Positions 1 to 9,167 of a stretch of DNA of 64,000 nt are shown here, piece by piece. The DNA comes from Mycobacterium sp. PS03-16 (GTDB taxonomy: Bacteria > Actinomycetota > Actinomycetes > Mycobacteriales > Mycobacteriaceae). The notes under the pieces were generated by a model that was given only the letters and a program-made list of their open reading frames with translations, had not been told where the DNA came from and searched no databases. The position numbers and the translations under genes were made by a program. Within the stretch, counting starts at the first letter, position 1. Every line of letters starts with the position of its first letter. Where the stretch lies: contig NZ_SPQO01000006.1 in assembly GCF_004570325.1 (NCBI RefSeq), forward strand, positions 1-64,000, given 5' to 3'.

Positions 1-602
1 CGGCCCCGGCGGCCCCGGCGGCGCCGGCGGGCGGCGGGCCGCTCGGCCTGGTCGTCGTCGGAGGCGACGCCGGTGTCGTCGTCCTCGTCCTCGTCGTCCT
101 CCTCGTCGTCGGTGTCCTCGTCACGGGGGAACGTGACGGGTTGCGGCGCGACGAACAGCGGCAGGTAGTCGGCGCGTTCGACGACGGTGGTCTGCACGAC
201 CGTGGTCTGCAGCTCGGTCTCGAGGAGGGTCCGCGACTCGGGTTCCTCCTCGCCCGGCGCCTCGTCATCGGCCGGTTCGGCGAAGACCACGGGCTCGGGT
301 TCGGGCTCGGGTTGCGGTTCGGCAGGTGCGGTCACGGCCGGCGCCGGATCGGGCGCGGCGGCGGTTTCGGCATCGCCGTCCCTGGCGGCCAGCGCGTCGC
401 GGACGCGTTCGGCCTCGCTCTTGTCGACCGTCGAGTGGGCACTGCGGGCGCGGCCGTCGAATTCCGCCAGTGCGTCGAGCACCCGCCTGCTGGTGGTGCC
501 GAGCACCCGGGCCAGCGAGTGGACCCTCAGGCGCTCGGGAAAACGCTCCCTGGCCTGCGAGTCTTCTGATGTGTGGGCTTGAGTATCGTCACTGTCGGCC
601 AC
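1..602 (-). CDS. rne: Ribonuclease E/G, N-terminal part (runs off the window)
   Basis: RNase E is the endonuclease that starts mRNA decay and processes rRNA precursors. Only about 200 N-terminal residues are in the window, so the S1 and catalytic domains are not seen. The visible part is the low-complexity extension typical of actinobacterial RNase E: Pro/Glu-rich stretches, a long Asp/Glu run, then an Arg-rich run at the window edge. I chose the GTG at 600-602 because GAGGAGA lies about 5 nt before it and the protein then opens MADSDD. The assignment rests on this architecture plus the conserved mycobacterial order rne-ndk-DUF4233-folC-valS on the same strand. Confidence 0.85.
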   Translation of the reverse strand, partial: MADSDDTQAHTSEDSQARERFPERLRVHSLARVLGTTSRRVLDALAEFDGRARSAHSTVDKSEAERVRDALAARDGDAETAAAPDPAPAVTAPAEPQPEPEPEPVVFAEPADDEAPGEEEPESRTLLETELQTTVVQTTVVERADYLPLFVAPQPVTFPRDEDTDDEEDDEDEDDDTGVASDDDQAERPAARRRRRGRRG

Positions 603-902
603 GTATTCTCCTCAAGCCCCCGGGCGCGTCTTGGTGTCGACGCGGCCACGCGAGGGCTTCCGCTGTTATGCCCGGTAACGACTTCTCCGGGCTTGTTGTG
701 GTCTCGCTCCGAGCGGCCCCAGGTCGCGGAACCCACTCGGTGCCTGGCGAATGATGGCTGGACGGTCGGCGCCGCACCGCGGGTGGCGGTGGTCGCGCAC
801 GTCGAAGTCTTCATTCGGGCGACGGACTCCGGTTGAAGTCCGGCTACCCGCGACCAGTATCCCATACGACGCGGCGCCGGCCGACCAGGCGCCGCGAACC
901 GG
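603..902 (-). promoter_or_regulatory. Long 5' leader and promoter region of rne
   Basis: These 300 bases between ndk and rne hold no convincing gene on either strand. Reading towards rne, a GATACT hexamer at 856-861 resembles a -10 element and would give a leader of roughly 245 nt. Mycobacterial rne genes are known for long leaders with a role in control of RNase E level, which fits. The promoter position is inferred from one hexamer only. Confidence 0.45.
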
Positions 903-1313
903 TCAGCGGCCGGGGAACCAGAGCTCGATTTCGCGGGCCGCGGAGTCCGGCGAGTCCGAGCCGTGCACCAGGTTGTCCTGGGTGACAAGCGCCAGATCAC
1001 CGCGGATGGTGCCGGGGACGGCCTTCTCCACCGGGTCGGTGCCGCCGGCGATCTGGCGGAACGCCGCCACCGCGCGCGGACCCTCGACGATCGCGGCCAC
1101 CACGGGGCCCGAGGTGATGAACTCCAGCAGCGAACCGAAGAACGGCTTGTCCTCGTGCTCGGCGTAGTGCGCCCGCGCCAGGTCGTCGCTGACCGTCTTG
1201 AGCTCCAGGGCCGCCAGCGTCAGGCCCTTGCGCTCGATCCGGCTCAGTACCTCCCCGACCAGTCGCCGCTGCACGCCGTCGGGCTTGATCAACACCAGAG
1301 TCCGCTCAGTCAC
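903..1313 (-). CDS. ndk: Nucleoside diphosphate kinase
   Basis: Transfers the gamma-phosphate between nucleoside triphosphates and diphosphates through a phosphohistidine, balancing NTP and dNTP pools in the cytoplasm. The 136-residue product has the usual family length. It opens [15 protein letters not shown], the conserved N-terminal strand, and carries the active-site motif [12 protein letters not shown] near residue 115, with the catalytic His in HGSD. I used the GTG at 1311-1313 rather than the longer open frame because a TACTGT -10 element lies exactly 7 nt before it, which predicts a leaderless mRNA. The order rne-ndk-DUF4233-folC is that of M. tuberculosis. Confidence 0.96.
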   Translation of the reverse strand: MTERTLVLIKPDGVQRRLVGEVLSRIERKGLTLAALELKTVSDDLARAHYAEHEDKPFFGSLLEFITSGPVVAAIVEGPRAVAAFRQIAGGTDPVEKAVPGTIRGDLALVTQDNLVHGSDSPDSAAREIELWFPGR

Positions 1314-1320
1314 GGCGCAT

Positions 1321-1326
1321 ACAGTA
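1321..1326 (-). promoter_or_regulatory. -10 element TACTGT of a leaderless ndk promoter
   Basis: TACTGT (TAnnnT class) is followed by 7 nt and then the GTG of ndk. This spacing puts the transcription start on the start codon. It lies just 3' of the DUF4233 stop codon, so ndk can be transcribed apart from the folC operon. Confidence 0.6.
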
Positions 1327-1330
1327 CCGG

Positions 1331-1741
1331 TCAGTCCTGAACGTCCCGCTGCCCCGGCAGCAGGCCCCGATCCTCGCGGCGTTTGACCTCGGCGCGCAGG
1401 TAGGCGACCAGCCCCCAGACGGCGGCGAACACCACACCGATGAAGCCGATCGCGGCGTGCAGGAGGAAGCCGGCGATCAGCACCAGCTGCAATCCGAGGT
1501 TGACCTTCAGCGCCCACGGCCGGCCCTGCACACCGCACAGCAGGATGAGCACCACCGCGAAACCGATCAGGAATCCCCCGCTGGACGCGGTGAAGCCGCC
1601 CTGGGAGTGGGACACCACCGGCAGCGCCAGCAGCACGACGATCGCCTCGAGGATCAACGTGCCTGCCGTCACGCCGCGGAAGCTGCGCCACGGGTCGGGT
1701 GCCTGTGGGGTCGCGGGTTCGCTCGTCGGTGGTTCGCTCAC
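1331..1741 (-). CDS. DUF4233 small membrane protein (Rv2446c-like)
   Basis: A 136-residue membrane protein of unknown function. Four hydrophobic segments are visible (roughly residues 25-45, 52-70, 78-98 and 100-115), followed by a charged C-terminal tail (KRREDRG). It overlaps the folC stop region by 4 bases (ATGA type), so it is translationally coupled to folC. This position and size match Rv2446c, which sits between folC and ndk in M. tuberculosis. No catalytic motif is visible, and I do not propose a function beyond conserved linkage to folC. Confidence 0.85.
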   Translation of the reverse strand: MSEPPTSEPATPQAPDPWRSFRGVTAGTLILEAIVVLLALPVVSHSQGGFTASSGGFLIGFAVVLILLCGVQGRPWALKVNLGLQLVLIAGFLLHAAIGFIGVVFAAVWGLVAYLRAEVKRREDRGLLPGQRDVQD

Positions 1742-3147
1742 TCGGGGTCCCGTCCGAACAGGGTGCGTGCGGCACCGGCGGTGACGACGGAGCCGGTGAT
1801 GATTATCCCGGCGCCGGAGAAGCCCTCGCCTTCGTGCCCGGAATCCTCGACCAGCGCGGTCGCGGTCTCGATCGCATCCGGCAGGGTGGCCGCCGAGATC
1901 ACCCGCTCCTGACCGAACCTCTCCTCGGCCCGCAGCTGCAGGGTCTCGACGTCCAGGGCCCGCTGCGAGCCGTTGTGGGTGACCACGAGCTGGTCGAATG
2001 CGGGTTCGAGGGCCGCCAGGATGCCGTCGACGTCCTTGTCGGCCATCACCGACACCACGCCGACCAGGTGGTGGAAGTCGAACTCGGTCTGCAGGGCGTC
2101 GGCGAGCGCCGCCGCGCCGGCCGGATTGTGCGCGGCGTCGACGAACACCGTCGGCGCGCTGCGCATCCGCTCCAGCCGGCCGGGACCGGTGACCGCCGCG
2201 AAACCGGCCCGCACCGCGTCGACGTCGAGCTGGCGCTGCGCCCCCGCCCCGAAGAACGCCTCCACCGCCGCGAGTGCGACCACCGCGTTGTGCGCCTGGT
2301 GCTCGCCGTGCAGCGGCAGGAACAGTTCGGGGTAGACGCCGCCGAGGCCCTGCAGCTCCAGCAGCTGACCGCCGACCGCGACCTGGCGCGACAGCACCGC
2401 GAACTCGGAGTCCTCGCGGGCGACGGCCGCGTCGGCGCGCACCGCCTCGGCCAGCAGCACCTCCATCGCCTCCGGCGCCTGGCGGCCGATCACCGCGACC
2501 GTGTCGGTGGGAACGAGATCATCCGGCTGGCGGGTGATGATGCCGGCCTTCTCGCCGGCGATGGCGGTGAGCGTGTCACCGAGGTAGTCGGCGTGGTCCA
2601 TCCCGATCGGGGTGATCACCGCGACCGGGGCGTTGACGACGTTGGTGGCGTCCCAGCGCCCGCCCATGCCGACCTCGACCACGGCCACGTCCACCGGCGC
2701 GTCGGCGAAGGCCGCGAACGCCATCGCGGTCACCACCTCGAACTTGCTCATCCGCGGGCCCCCGGCGGCCTCGGACTGCCGGTCGACCAGCTCGACGAAC
2801 GGTTCGATCTCGCGGTAGGTGTCGACATACTGCGCGGGGGTGATCGGTTCACCGTCGATCGCGATCCGCTCGACCGCGGACTGCAGGTGCGGGCTGGTGG
2901 TGCGGCCGGTGCGGCGGTGCAGTGCGGTGAGCAGCGCATCGATCATGCGGGTCACCGACGTCTTGCCGTTGGTGCCGGCGACGTGGATCGACGGGTACCC
3001 GCGCTGCGGTTCGCCGAGCATCTCGAGCAGCGCGGCGATCCGGGCGGTGCTGGGTTCGATCTTGGTTTCCGGCCACCGCTGATCGAGCAGGTGCTCGACC
3101 TGCAGGAGGGCCGCGACCTCGTCCGGCGTGGGGACCGGCCGGGTCAT
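1738..3147 (-). CDS. folC: Folylpolyglutamate/dihydrofolate synthase
   Basis: Adds glutamate to dihydropteroate and to tetrahydrofolates using ATP, completing dihydrofolate and retaining folates in the cell. The 469-residue protein is of normal length. It shows the Mur-ligase-type P-loop [14 protein letters not shown] near residue 78, the motif [17 protein letters not shown] in the middle of the central domain, and the C-terminal domain HNPAGAAAL. It lies 25 bases after valS on the same strand and overlaps the next gene by 4 bases, so valS-folC-DUF4233 probably form one transcription unit. Confidence 0.95.
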   Translation of the reverse strand: MTRPVPTPDEVAALLQVEHLLDQRWPETKIEPSTARIAALLEMLGEPQRGYPSIHVAGTNGKTSVTRMIDALLTALHRRTGRTTSPHLQSAVERIAIDGEPITPAQYVDTYREIEPFVELVDRQSEAAGGPRMSKFEVVTAMAFAAFADAPVDVAVVEVGMGGRWDATNVVNAPVAVITPIGMDHADYLGDTLTAIAGEKAGIITRQPDDLVPTDTVAVIGRQAPEAMEVLLAEAVRADAAVAREDSEFAVLSRQVAVGGQLLELQGLGGVYPELFLPLHGEHQAHNAVVALAAVEAFFGAGAQRQLDVDAVRAGFAAVTGPGRLERMRSAPTVFVDAAHNPAGAAALADALQTEFDFHHLVGVVSVMADKDVDGILAALEPAFDQLVVTHNGSQRALDVETLQLRAEERFGQERVISAATLPDAIETATALVEDSGHEGEGFSGAGIIITGSVVTAGAARTLFGRDPE

Positions 3148-3172
3148 GACCGTCTGCCCTTCGCGCTGACGC

Positions 3173-5833
3173 TCATCGCTGGGCGGGCAGGGCGTCCAAC
3201 CGCGCCGTGATCCGCTCGACCTCTTCGCGGGCGAGCTGCTGGCGCTGCCGGATCTTGTCCACCACCTCGGCGGGCGCCTTGGCCAGGAACGCGTCGTTGC
3301 CGAGCTTCGCGGTGGTGCCCGACAGTTCCTTCTGCGCCGCGGCCAGGTCCTTCTCCAGCCGGCGGCGTTCGGCCGCGACGTCGACGGTGCCGGAGGTGTC
3401 CACCTCCACGACGACGGTGCCTTCCGAGAGCCGCACCTCCACGGACGCCGACGGCGTGAAGCCCTCCTCCGCGTCGGTCAGCCACGCCAGCGCGCGCACC
3501 GCGGGCACGTGGTCGTCGAGCCCGGCGGCGCCGACGTCCGACAGCCGCGCAGGCACCCGCTGGCGGTCGGCCAGTCCCTGATCGCTGCGGAACCGGCGAA
3601 CCTCGGTGATCAGCTTCTGCGTGTCGGAGATCCGGCGGGCCGCGGCGTGATCGGGGGCGAAGCCGGACGCGGCCGGCCAGTCGGCGATCACCAGGGACTC
3701 CCCGCCGGTCAGCCGCTTCCACAGCACCTCGGTGACGAACGGCATCACCGGGTGCAGCAGCTTGAGCAGCACGTCGAGCACGGCGGCGAGCACCGCGGTG
3801 GTATGCGAAACACCCTCTTGGAGTTGCACTTTGGCGAGTTCGACGTACCAGTCGCAGAACTCGTCCCAGGCGAAGTGATACAGCGCCTCGCACGCCCGGC
3901 TGAACTCGTAGGCGTCCAGCGCCGCGTCGACCTCGACGCGCACCTCCTCGAGCCGGCCCAGGATCCAGCGGTCGGCGTCGGTGAGTTGACCCGGCTCGGG
4001 CAGCGGCGCGGGTGCGGCGCCGTTCATCAGCGCGAAGCGGGTGGCGTTGAACAGTTTGGTGGCGAAGTTGCGCGACGCCCGGGCGTGGTCCTCACCGATC
4101 GCCAGGTCGCCGCCGGGGCTGGCGCCGCGGGCCAGCGTGAAGCGCAGCGCATCGGCGCCGAACTGCTCGACCCAGTCCAGGGGGTCGATACCGTTGCCGC
4201 GGGACTTACTCATCTTGCGGCCGTGTTCGTCGCGGATCAGCCCGTGCAGGAAGACGTTCCGGAACGGCACCTGGCTGTCCCGCTGACCGTCGAGGGTGAT
4301 GGCGGCGTCGTCACCGACGAAGGTGCCGAACATCATCATCCGCGCGACCCAGAAGAACAGGATGTCGTAGCCGGTGACCAGCACGGTGGTCGGGTAGAAC
4401 TTCGCCAGCTCCGGCGTGTGGTCGGGCCAGCCCATGGTGGAGAACGGCCACAGCGCCGAGGAGAACCAGGTGTCGAGGACGTCGGGATCCTGCTCCCACC
4501 CGGCCGGTGGCACCTCGTCGGGGCCGACGCACACCGTCTCGCCGCCCGGACCGTGCCAGATCGGGATGCGGTGGCCCCACCACAGCTGCCGCGAGATGCA
4601 CCAGTCGTGCATGTTGTCCACCCAGGCGAACCAGCGCGGCTCGAGGCTGGGCGGGTGGATCACGGTGTCGCCGTTGCGGACCGCGTCACCGGCCGCCTTG
4701 GCCAGCGCCTCCACCTTGACCCACCACTGCAGGCTCAGCCGCGGTTCGATCGGTTCGCCACTGCGCTCGGAGTGCCCGACGCTGTGCAGGTAGGGCCGCT
4801 TCTCGGCGACGATGCGGCCCTGTTCGGCCAGCGCCTCACGCACCTTGACTCGCGCCTCGAAGCGGTCCATCCCGTCGAATTGCGTTCCGGTGTCGGCGAT
4901 GCGGCCCTTCGTGTCCATGACCGACGGCATCGGCAGCGCGTGCCGCATCCCGATCTCGAAGTCGTTCGGGTCGTGCGCGGGGGTGACCTTCACTGCGCCG
5001 GTGCCGAATTCGGGGTCGACGTGATGGTCGGCGACGATGACGATGTGCCGGTCCAGGAACGGGTGCGGCAGGGTCTGGCCGACCAGGTGGCGGTAGCGGT
5101 CGTCGTCGGGGTGCACGGCGATCGCGGTGTCGCCGAGCATGGTCTCCATCCGGGTGGTGGCCACCACGATGTACGGTTCGTCGTCGTTCATCGAGCCGTA
5201 GCGGAACGAGACCAGCTCACCCTCGACGTCCTCGTATTTCACCTCGAGGTCGCTGATCGCGGTCTCGAGCACCGGCGACCAGTTCACCAGGCGCTCGGCC
5301 TGATAGATCAGCCCGGCGTCGTAGAGCCGCTTGAAGATCGTGCGCACGGCGCGCGACAGCCCCTCGTCCATGGTGAACCGGTCCCGGCTCCAGTCGACGC
5401 CGTCGCCGAGCCGGCGCATCTGCCCGCCGATGGTGCCGCCGGACTCCTGCTTCCAGTCCCACACCTTGTCGATGAACAGCTCGCGACCGAAGTCCTCTTT
5501 GGTCTTGCCGTCGACGGCGAGCTGCTTCTCCACCACGGTCTGGGTGGCGATTCCCGCATGGTCCATGCCGGGCAGCCACAGCACCTCGTGCCCCTGCATC
5601 CGCTTACGCCGGGTCAGCGCGTCCATCAGCGTGTGGTCGAGCGCGTGGCCCATGTGCAGGCTGCCGGTCACGTTGGGCGGCGGCAGCACGATCGAGTACG
5701 GCGGTTTGTCACTCGCCGGGTCGGCGGTGAAGTACCCGGCGTCAACCCAGCCCTGGTAGATCTCGGCCTCTACCGCCCCGGGCTCCCACGATTTGGGCAG
5801 GGTCTCGGCGTGGGCGTCAGGGGTGGCGGTCAC
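3173..5833 (-). CDS. valS: Valyl-tRNA synthetase
   Basis: Charges tRNA-Val with valine and edits mischarged threonine. The 886-residue class I enzyme has the HIGH-type motif ([16 protein letters not shown], near residue 52) and the KMSKS loop ([14 protein letters not shown], near residue 540). The editing domain carries [12 protein letters not shown], and a C-terminal coiled coil rich in Lys/Glu ([16 protein letters not shown]) closes the protein. The GTG at 5831-5833 is preceded by TAGAAT with exactly 6 nt between, which indicates a leaderless transcript and decides the start. It heads the valS-folC-DUF4233 unit. Confidence 0.97.
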   Translation of the reverse strand: MTATPDAHAETLPKSWEPGAVEAEIYQGWVDAGYFTADPASDKPPYSIVLPPPNVTGSLHMGHALDHTLMDALTRRKRMQGHEVLWLPGMDHAGIATQTVVEKQLAVDGKTKEDFGRELFIDKVWDWKQESGGTIGGQMRRLGDGVDWSRDRFTMDEGLSRAVRTIFKRLYDAGLIYQAERLVNWSPVLETAISDLEVKYEDVEGELVSFRYGSMNDDEPYIVVATTRMETMLGDTAIAVHPDDDRYRHLVGQTLPHPFLDRHIVIVADHHVDPEFGTGAVKVTPAHDPNDFEIGMRHALPMPSVMDTKGRIADTGTQFDGMDRFEARVKVREALAEQGRIVAEKRPYLHSVGHSERSGEPIEPRLSLQWWVKVEALAKAAGDAVRNGDTVIHPPSLEPRWFAWVDNMHDWCISRQLWWGHRIPIWHGPGGETVCVGPDEVPPAGWEQDPDVLDTWFSSALWPFSTMGWPDHTPELAKFYPTTVLVTGYDILFFWVARMMMFGTFVGDDAAITLDGQRDSQVPFRNVFLHGLIRDEHGRKMSKSRGNGIDPLDWVEQFGADALRFTLARGASPGGDLAIGEDHARASRNFATKLFNATRFALMNGAAPAPLPEPGQLTDADRWILGRLEEVRVEVDAALDAYEFSRACEALYHFAWDEFCDWYVELAKVQLQEGVSHTTAVLAAVLDVLLKLLHPVMPFVTEVLWKRLTGGESLVIADWPAASGFAPDHAAARRISDTQKLITEVRRFRSDQGLADRQRVPARLSDVGAAGLDDHVPAVRALAWLTDAEEGFTPSASVEVRLSEGTVVVEVDTSGTVDVAAERRRLEKDLAAAQKELSGTTAKLGNDAFLAKAPAEVVDKIRQRQQLAREEVERITARLDALPAQR

Positions 5834-5839
5834 CGGTCA

Positions 5840-5845
5840 ATTCTA
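5840..5845 (-). promoter_or_regulatory. -10 element TAGAAT of a leaderless valS promoter
   Basis: TAGAAT is followed by six bases and then the valS GTG. This is the mycobacterial leaderless arrangement. The element lies in the 25-base gap after the upstream reductase gene. Confidence 0.65.
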
Positions 5846-5858
5846 GGGAGCCGCGGGG

Positions 5859-7118
5859 TCAGCTCAGCCGCGAGGTCTCCAGTGACACCCCGGCGCCGGG
5901 GAAGCGCGCGAGCAGCGCGTCACCCATGGCCGCCGCCGGGGTCAGCACGCCGCGCAGCTCCGACAGTGCGTCGCGGTCCAACGCGAGCGCCAGGCCGCAC
6001 TCCCCCAGCAGCACCGAGGTCGCCTTGTAGCCGGGGTCGCCGCGCTGCGACATCCGGGCCAGGTAGCGCGCGCCGGTGGTGGTCGTGGTGTAGGTCTCCA
6101 CGGTGTAGTGGCCCTGCTCGCGGACGCGCTCGCTGGGCCCGGTGCCCGGGGCGGGCAGCAGGCGGTCGACGACCGTGCGCGGCAACCGGTGGAAGTAGCG
6201 CGAACCGAGGCCGAGGACGGCCGCGTTGCCTGCGGTGGCCAGCGCCGCGACGGCGGGCGCGACCGGTGACCTGCCGACACTCATCACCTCGGAGTACTCG
6301 AGGCGGCGGCCGTAGGCATAGTCGAGCAGCGCGTTGCTGCGCCGGACGATGCGCGTGTTCGGCCCGGCCATCGCGAACGCCGCGGTCCATGAGCCGGCGA
6401 GTTCGGGAGCGATCTCACTGCCGCGCCGCCACCGCACATCGGGTTGGGCGCCCAGTTCCGGTTCGGCACCGCGATCGGGGGAAAGCGTGTACGGGTCGGT
6501 CATCTGCCGGCGCGCCTCGGGATCCGACGACGAGGTGTTGAGCACCTCCATGATCGAGGCCAGCGTGCCACCGGACACCCCACCGGCGAACGAGCGCACC
6601 ACGAGGCTGGTGTCCCCGAGCTGCCCGGCGCCGTCCTCAGCGGCGCGGCGGTGCAGTGCGTATACGGTGAGATCCGAAGGGATGGAGTCGAATCCGCAGG
6701 AGTGCACGATGCGGGCGCCGGTGTCGAGGGCCTGTTTGTGGTGCGCGTCGATGCTGTCGCGGATGAACATCGTCTCGCCGGTCAGATCGGCGTAGTCGGT
6801 GCCCGCGGCGGCACAGGCGGCCACCAGCGGCAGGCCGTACCTGGTGTAGGGGCCGACGGTGGTGATGACCACCCGCGTGCGTGCGGCCAGCTCGTCGAGG
6901 GTCGAGGGCTGCGAGGCGTCCGCGGCGATCAGCGGCCAGTCGGCGGCCTTCTCCCCCAGGGATTCGCGAACCTTGAGCAGCTTGTCCTGCGACCGGCCGG
7001 CCAGCGCGATCCGCGCGTCACCGCCCGCCGCGGCCAGGTACTGCGCGGTCAACTTACCGACGAATCCGGTGGCTCCGTAGACGACGATGTCGAATTCACG
7101 TTCTGCTGCCGGGCTCAT
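5859..7118 (-). CDS. Trans-acting enoyl reductase / saccharopine dehydrogenase-like protein (Rv2449c-like)
   Basis: A 419-residue protein with an N-terminal Rossmann fold (FDIVVYGATGFVGKLTAQYL, near residue 8) and the SDH-like core (HSCGFDSIPSDLTVYAL). It belongs to the family that includes the trans-acting enoyl reductase Rv2953, which acts in phthiocerol synthesis, but many mycobacterial members, including Rv2449c beside valS, have no known substrate. Length equals Rv2449c. I started at the ATG at 7116-7118, not at the longer open frame, because TAGCGT lies 7 nt before it (leaderless). That -10 element includes the stop codon of the preceding peptidase gene. Confidence 0.85.
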   Translation of the reverse strand: MSPAAEREFDIVVYGATGFVGKLTAQYLAAAGGDARIALAGRSQDKLLKVRESLGEKAADWPLIAADASQPSTLDELAARTRVVITTVGPYTRYGLPLVAACAAAGTDYADLTGETMFIRDSIDAHHKQALDTGARIVHSCGFDSIPSDLTVYALHRRAAEDGAGQLGDTSLVVRSFAGGVSGGTLASIMEVLNTSSSDPEARRQMTDPYTLSPDRGAEPELGAQPDVRWRRGSEIAPELAGSWTAAFAMAGPNTRIVRRSNALLDYAYGRRLEYSEVMSVGRSPVAPAVAALATAGNAAVLGLGSRYFHRLPRTVVDRLLPAPGTGPSERVREQGHYTVETYTTTTTGARYLARMSQRGDPGYKATSVLLGECGLALALDRDALSELRGVLTPAAAMGDALLARFPGAGVSLETSRLS

Positions 7119-7125
7119 GGGCTCG

Positions 7126-7131
7126 ACGCTA
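7126..7131 (-). promoter_or_regulatory. -10 element TAGCGT overlapping the upstream stop codon
   Basis: The TAG of TAGCGT is the stop codon of the S9 peptidase gene. Seven bases later comes the ATG of the reductase. Spacing fits a leaderless transcript. Confidence 0.6.
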
Positions 7132-9132
7132 CCCGAGCAGTTCGGGCCATTCGGTGTCACGTCCGAGCACGTGGTGGGCGAGGAATGCGGTGACGACCTG
7201 ATACCAGATCTTGGCGTGCTGCGGGGCGAGGACCCAGTGGTTCTCCGACGGGTAGTAGAGGAAGCGGTGCGGCGAGGAGCCGTCCTCGCCGGCCGGCAGC
7301 CGGGAGCGGGTGAGCAGTTCGTACCACAACCGCAGCCCTTCGCCGATCGGCACGCGGTAGTCCTTGTCGCCGTGGATCACCAGCATCGGCGTGGCGATCT
7401 GCTCGACGAAGAGGTGGGGAGAATTGCGTTCGGCCATCTCCGGTGTCATCTCCCGGGCCCACCAGTAGGCGCCATCGGTGGTGGCGCCGAACTGGTCGAG
7501 CGCCCACAGGCTGGCGTGGGTCACGATCGCGTCGAAGCGGTCGGTGTGGCCGGCGATCCAATTGGCCATGTACCCACCGAAGGACCCGCCCATCACCGCG
7601 GTGCGCCCACCGTCCACCCGCGGGTCGGCGGCCGCGGCGTCGGTGGCCGCCATCAGGTCGGTGTAGGGCGCCTCGCCCCACGCCCCCCAACCCCGTTGGA
7701 TGAAGTCCTGGCCGTACCCGGTGGACAGCGCCGGATCGGGCAGCAGCACCGCGTAACCCTGCGCCACCATCAGCCACGGGTTCCACCGCCAGTGCCAGGC
7801 GTTCCAGCTGGCCAGCGGTCCGCCGTGCACCCACAGCAGCAGCGGGGCGGGATGTGCCACGTCGGCGCCCGCCGGCAGCGCCAGCCACGTTCGCACCGGC
7901 GCACCGTCGGCGGCGGTCGCGGTCAGTTCGGTCAGCGTCCCGGGCAGCGGCGGGGCGTCGACGGTGGGCAGCACGGTCACCGTGCCGTCCGGGTCGAGGC
8001 GCACCGGGTGCGGCGGCACGGCGTAGCTGCTGCGCAGCGCGTAGACGACGCCACCGGGCGCGGCGACGACGTCGGTGTAGGTGAAGTCGTCGTCGGTCAG
8101 CCTGGTGACGGCGCCGCTGTCGGTGTCGACGCGGAAGATCGGCCCGCGGCCGTGGTCGTCGGCGGTGACCAGTAGCGCCGACCCGTCGCGGGTCCAGGTG
8201 ACCGAGGTGGGCCAGCGGTCCCACTCTGCGGTCAGTTCGCGGACGGTCGCACCGAAGCTCAGGAGGCACAGCGTGATTCGCGGCGCCTGCATCGGGGTGG
8301 ACACCGTCTCCCTGGCGAAGGCGACGGCACGGCCGTCCGGGGAGATCGCCGGAATGCCCAGGTCGGCATCGGGGTCGTCGGCGATCGTGACGCGTTCACC
8401 GGTACCGACCTCGACCCGCATCAGCGTTCGGCGCAGTGCGGCGCCTGCGGCGGGGTGCTGCCAGGCCACCACCGCGAACCGGCCGTCATCGCTGAGGTCG
8501 ACGTCGGCTTCGCGCAGTCCGCCGCCGGGACGCGGGGTGAGGTCGCGTCGGTCGGCGGCGTCGAGCAGGTGCGGCTCATCCGGTCCGAGGTCGTGGTCCC
8601 AGTAGCGCACCGGGTAGCCGGCGTGCAGGACGGCGGACACCTTGTTGTCCTTACGCAGGCCGCGCAGCCGCTTGTCGTCGTCGAGGTCGGCGGCCGAGGA
8701 GAGCAGGGGTGCGCGCACGATCGTCACGTCCGCGCCGCGGGCCGCCCACACCCCGGCCACTCCGCCGGGCGCGGTGCACTCCTGAACCGCCTCCCCGCCC
8801 GAGGCGGGCAGCCGCCACAGCGCGGCCGGCGGTGCGTCTCCGTCGCCGGTCGAGTCCTTGGTGGGGCGGGACGCGAGGAACAGCAGATCCCCGCCTGCGG
8901 TGAACGCCGGTGCGCGCTCCCCTTTCGCGCCCCGGGTGAGGCGCCGCGCGGGCCGAACGCCGGCCGGGTCGAGCTCCCATACCGCGGTGACGAAGGCGGT
9001 GCCGTCGTCGTCGAGTTCGCCGATCGTGGTCACCACTCGGGAGCCGTCCGGGGCGACGGCCAGTCCGGCCACGCGGGGCAGGGCGAGGTAGTCGTCGAGA
9101 TCGGCGAACGGGGCGGTCGCGTCGGTGGCCAT
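7129..9132 (-). CDS. S9 family peptidase (prolyl oligopeptidase / acylaminoacyl-peptidase type)
   Basis: A 667-residue serine hydrolase. The N-terminal two thirds look like a beta-propeller with repeated DGRAVAFAR/DGSALLVT-type blades. The C-terminal alpha/beta-hydrolase domain has the nucleophile motif GGSFGGYMAN (Ser about 517), an Asp in HGDKDYRVP and a His in SENHWVL, so the triad is complete. There is no signal peptide, hence probably a cytoplasmic oligopeptidase. The start was set at the ATG at 9130-9132 (MATDATAP); an upstream in-frame GTG at 9153 overlaps a likely -10 element (TAGCGT, 9152-9157) and is less likely. Confidence 0.9.
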   Translation of the reverse strand: MATDATAPFADLDDYLALPRVAGLAVAPDGSRVVTTIGELDDDGTAFVTAVWELDPAGVRPARRLTRGAKGERAPAFTAGGDLLFLASRPTKDSTGDGDAPPAALWRLPASGGEAVQECTAPGGVAGVWAARGADVTIVRAPLLSSAADLDDDKRLRGLRKDNKVSAVLHAGYPVRYWDHDLGPDEPHLLDAADRRDLTPRPGGGLREADVDLSDDGRFAVVAWQHPAAGAALRRTLMRVEVGTGERVTIADDPDADLGIPAISPDGRAVAFARETVSTPMQAPRITLCLLSFGATVRELTAEWDRWPTSVTWTRDGSALLVTADDHGRGPIFRVDTDSGAVTRLTDDDFTYTDVVAAPGGVVYALRSSYAVPPHPVRLDPDGTVTVLPTVDAPPLPGTLTELTATAADGAPVRTWLALPAGADVAHPAPLLLWVHGGPLASWNAWHWRWNPWLMVAQGYAVLLPDPALSTGYGQDFIQRGWGAWGEAPYTDLMAATDAAAADPRVDGGRTAVMGGSFGGYMANWIAGHTDRFDAIVTHASLWALDQFGATTDGAYWWAREMTPEMAERNSPHLFVEQIATPMLVIHGDKDYRVPIGEGLRLWYELLTRSRLPAGEDGSSPHRFLYYPSENHWVLAPQHAKIWYQVVTAFLAHHVLGRDTEWPELLG

Positions 9133-9151
9133 GTCTACAAGTAGGTAGCAC

Positions 9152-9161
9152 ACGCTAGGTT
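9152..9161. promoter_or_regulatory. Overlapping divergent promoters of the peptidase and monooxygenase genes
   Basis: On the plus strand TAGGTT at 9156-9161 lies 6 nt before the GTG of the monooxygenase gene, a leaderless arrangement. On the minus strand TAGCGT at 9152-9157 overlaps it and would start a transcript about 13 nt before the peptidase ATG. The two -10 elements share two base pairs, so polymerase cannot occupy both at once. Confidence 0.55.
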
Positions 9162-9167
9162 TTCCCG

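Noticed and set aside
1699..3210. A 503-codon open frame on the plus strand opposite folC
   Set aside because: It mirrors folC codon positions in GC-rich DNA, has Arg/His/Asp/Gly-biased composition and no family motif. folC on the minus strand is unmistakable.
3509..6541. A 1010-codon open frame on the plus strand opposite valS and its neighbour
   Set aside because: It is an antisense artefact of third-position GC bias. It spans two real genes and their promoter and shows no recognisable domain.
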